A DNA stretch of 17,603 nt, from the NCBI GenBank assembly GCA_003165095.1, contig PLSH01000332.1, positions 1-17,603 on the forward strand. Reading direction: 5' to 3'. Source of the stretch: Acidobacteriaceae bacterium. Lineage in GTDB: Bacteria; Acidobacteriota; Terriglobia; Terriglobales; Acidobacteriaceae. The notes beneath the pieces were generated by a model. It did not search any database, was not told the DNA's origin, and was given only the letters and a program-made list of their open reading frames with translations. The translations under genes and the position numbers were made by a program. Shown one piece after another: positions 15,573 to 17,603 of this stretch. The first letter of the stretch is position 1. Every line of letters begins with the position of its first letter.

Positions 15573-16985
15573 ATGAGCCGCGCTTGCATAATCGGATCGG
15601 GCCCCAACGGGCTCGCCGCGGCCGTTGTGCTCGCGCAGGCCGGGTTCGCCGTCGAGGTCTTCGAGGCCGAAGCCGAACCCGGTGGCGCAACCCGCTCGCT
15701 GCCGCTCACGCTCCCCGGCTTTCTGCACGACTTTGGCTCCGCCGTGCATCCACTCGCCGCGGGCTCGCCCTTCTTCTCCACGCTCCCTCTTGCGGATCAC
15801 GGGCTCGATTGGATCCACGGCGATGCGCCGCTCGCCCATCCCCTCGACGATGGCTCCGCGGTGATTCTTGAGCGCGGCCTCGGTGACGCGGAGCGCGCTC
15901 TCGGCTCCGATGGTGATGCGTGGCGCCGCCTGGTCGAGCCAGCCGTGGATTATTGGAAGGAGTTCGCTGAATACATCCTTGCGCCCCCGCTCCGCATTCC
16001 TCGTCATCCATTCCGCATGGCGCGCTTCGGGTTGACCGCCTTTCAGCCGGCGCAGACCCTGGCCGGAAACCACTTCACCACTGCCCGCGCGCGTGCGCTC
16101 TTTGCGGGCCTGGCAGGCCATTCGTCTCTCGGCTTCGACCAACCGCTCAGCGCGGCCGCAGCTTTGGTGCTCGGCGCGGCAGCTCACGCCGTCGGCTGGC
16201 CCATTCCGCGCGGAGGCGCACGCGCCATTCCGCAAGCACTTGTAAGTTACCTCAGTGCTTTGGGCGGAACAGTACGCGCCTCGCGCCGCATGGATGCGCA
16301 CGCCTTCCGCGAGCTGGATTGCGCGCTCACCCTCTGCGATGTCGCGCCCCGGCAATTGCTCTCGATCGCCGGTGATCGCCTCGCTTTCGGCTATCGTCGT
16401 TCGCTGGATCGGTTTCAGCTCGGCCCCGGCGCATTCAAAATCGACTTTGCGCTCTCTGAGCGTGTGCCCTGGCGCGCTAAGGAATGCGGCCGCGCCATCA
16501 CCGTGCACCTGGGTGGCACGTTTGAAGAGATCGCCTCCGCGGAAGATGCGGTTGCGCACGGGCGAGAAGCAGAACGGCCCTTCGTGCTCGCCGCGCAGCC
16601 CACGCTCTTCGATTCCGCCCGCGCGCCCCGCGGCAAGCACGTCCTGTGGGCTTATTGTCATGTGCCCAACGGCTCGGCAGTAGATATGACGGAGCGCATC
16701 GAGGCCCAGATCGAACGCTTCGCTCCCGGATTCCACGATTGCATTCTGGCCCGTCATGTTTCTCCGCCCGCACTGCTCGAATCAATGGACGCGAACCTTG
16801 CCGGCGGCGACATCGGCGGCGGCGCCTTATCTCTCCGCCAGTTCTTCTTCCGCCCGGCACTGCGCCCCTACTCCACTGGCACGCCCGGTCTCTATCTGTG
16901 TTCCGCGTCCACGCCGCCCGGCGGAGGGGTGCACGGTATGTGCGGCTATCACGCCGCCAGGCTTGCCCTGCGCCAAATGAAATAA
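15573..16985 (+). CDS. FAD-dependent NAD(P)-linked oxidoreductase, PYROXD2/CrtI-like (470 aa)
   Basis: Flavoprotein of the phytoene-desaturase/PYROXD2 branch of FAD amine-oxidase-like enzymes, cytoplasmic. The N-terminal Rossmann fold begins CIIGSGPNGLAAAVVLAQAG (5-24), with acidic E31 binding ribose and GGATRS (37-42) following. The C-terminal FAD motif GLYLCSASTPPGGGVHGMCG (439-458) matches the family. The middle lacks membrane segments. The start at 15573 is chosen because GAGGGA (15557-15562) precedes it by 10 nt; an in-frame GTG at 15555 overlaps the previous stop as GTGA and would add six residues. The substrate is not determinable; carotenoid genes are not adjacent. It is separated by 7 nt from the threonine aldolase gene, so all three downstream genes look like one unit. 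Confidence 0.87.
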   Translation: MSRACIIGSGPNGLAAAVVLAQAGFAVEVFEAEAEPGGATRSLPLTLPGFLHDFGSAVHPLAAGSPFFSTLPLADHGLDWIHGDAPLAHPLDDGSAVILERGLGDAERALGSDGDAWRRLVEPAVDYWKEFAEYILAPPLRIPRHPFRMARFGLTAFQPAQTLAGNHFTTARARALFAGLAGHSSLGFDQPLSAAAALVLGAAAHAVGWPIPRGGARAIPQALVSYLSALGGTVRASRRMDAHAFRELDCALTLCDVAPRQLLSIAGDRLAFGYRRSLDRFQLGPGAFKIDFALSERVPWRAKECGRAITVHLGGTFEEIASAEDAVAHGREAERPFVLAAQPTLFDSARAPRGKHVLWAYCHVPNGSAVDMTERIEAQIERFAPGFHDCILARHVSPPALLESMDANLAGGDIGGGALSLRQFFFRPALRPYSTGTPGLYLCSASTPPGGGVHGMCGYHAARLALRQMK

Positions 16986-16992
16986 TGAAACG

Positions 16993-17603
16993 ATGACCGG
17001 CTTGGATCAGCAGGATACGCTTCAACAATTCGCAAGCGACAACTACGCGGGCATTTGCCCCGAGGCATGGCAGGCCCTCGAAGCCGCCAATTGCGGACAT
17101 GCGACTTCCTACGGGGACGACCCCTGGACGGCTGCTGCGTCGGACGCTTTTCGCAGGATGTTTGAGACCGATTGCGAGGTTTTCTTTGTATTCAATGGCA
17201 CCGCGGCCAACTCCCTCGCCCTCGCCTCGCTCTGCCAGTCTTACCACGGCGTCATCTGCTGTGACCAATCGCACGTGGAAACCGATGAGTGCGGCGCCCC
17301 GGAGTTTTTCTCAAACGGCTCCAAGCTCCTCGTCTCAACCAGCGCCGATGGCAAAATGACGCCCCACTCCATTCATGAGTTGGCCACCAAGCGCCATGAC
17401 ATCCACTATCCCAAGCCCCGCGCCGTCACCATCACCCAATCCACTGAGACCGGCCGCGTTTATTCGCTCGATGAGCTGCGTGCCATTTCCGCGGAGTGCA
17501 AAACGCATGGCCTGTCTCTGCACATGGACGGCGCGCGCTTCGCCAATGCCGCCGCCAACCTGGGCTGCTCGCCGGCCGAAATGACATGGAAGAGCGGCGT
17601 CGA
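16993..17603 (+). CDS. Low-specificity L-threonine aldolase, truncated at window end (203 aa visible)
   Basis: PLP-dependent beta-eliminating lyase of the threonine aldolase family, which cleaves L-threonine/allo-threonine to glycine and acetaldehyde. Visible hallmarks are FASDNYAG near the N-terminus (13-20), GHATSYGDDPW (35-45), VFFVFNGTAANSLALAS (63-79; phosphate-binding turn) and HMDGARFANA (177-186) containing the aspartate that holds the cofactor pyridine nitrogen. The Schiff-base lysine would lie beyond the edge. About 140-150 residues are missing if it has the usual length of about 340-350. The ATG at 16993 follows the oxidoreductase stop by 7 nt; a nearer ATG at 16985 stops after three codons. 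The Shine-Dalgarno is weak. Reading runs open to the window end. Confidence 0.88.
   Translation, partial: MTGLDQQDTLQQFASDNYAGICPEAWQALEAANCGHATSYGDDPWTAAASDAFRRMFETDCEVFFVFNGTAANSLALASLCQSYHGVICCDQSHVETDECGAPEFFSNGSKLLVSTSADGKMTPHSIHELATKRHDIHYPKPRAVTITQSTETGRVYSLDELRAISAECKTHGLSLHMDGARFANAAANLGCSPAEMTWKSGV

Noticed and set aside
1..17603. CRISPR arrays, tRNA/rRNA genes, insertion sequences or phage genes
   Set aside because: No regularly spaced repeats, cloverleaf-like blocks, transposase motifs or terminal inverted repeats were found by reading; a dedicated search (tRNAscan, ISfinder) was not possible.

Overview
The window looks like a chromosomal segment of a soil-type acidobacterium (class Terriglobia / family Acidobacteriaceae or close). 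The grounds are high GC, a large receptor with an N-terminal carboxypeptidase-regulatory-like (CarboxypepD_reg-like) domain and no SusD partner, several twin-arginine (Tat) exported sugar-modifying proteins, and a DeoR/CutC/GH18/GH125 neighbourhood. This placement is inferred from gene content; no rRNA or other taxonomic marker is present.

Layout. (1) 283-3372, + strand: three tightly spaced genes encode two Tat-exported Gfo/Idh/MocA oxidoreductases and a Tat-type exported cupin. They end at a clear hairpin-plus-T terminator (3414-3436). (2) 3657-7136, +: a TonB-dependent-receptor-like outer-membrane protein with its own TTGACA promoter, followed by a long perfect hairpin. (3) 7265-8867, +: a CutC-family TIM-barrel protein and a DeoR-family repressor. 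(4) 8872-9927, -: a secreted GH18-family protein convergent with the DeoR gene. (5) 10108-11577, +: a Tat-exported GH125 exo-alpha-mannosidase, divergent from GH18. A perfect TATAAT lies inside an inverted repeat between the two. (6) 11585-13765, -: a two-domain alpha/beta-hydrolase (acetyl-xylan-esterase-like) gene broken by two separate frame lesions, so a pseudogene unless the assembly is wrong. (7) 13882 to the window end, +: a compact run of a lipase-maturation-factor-family membrane protein, a PYROXD2/CrtI-like FAD oxidoreductase, and a threonine aldolase cut off by the window edge.

How it fits together. Regions 1-6 read as a polysaccharide/glycoconjugate locus: an outer-membrane receptor, periplasmic or secreted oxidoreductases and glycosidases (GH18 acting on GlcNAc-containing glycans, GH125 on alpha-1,6-mannose), a decayed esterase, and a DeoR regulator whose family usually senses phosphosugars. 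The substrate is not proved by the sequence; mannose/GlcNAc-containing material such as fungal wall or N-glycan-like polymers is an inference from GH18 plus GH125. Region 7 looks functionally separate. No tRNA, rRNA, insertion sequence, CRISPR array or phage gene was seen.
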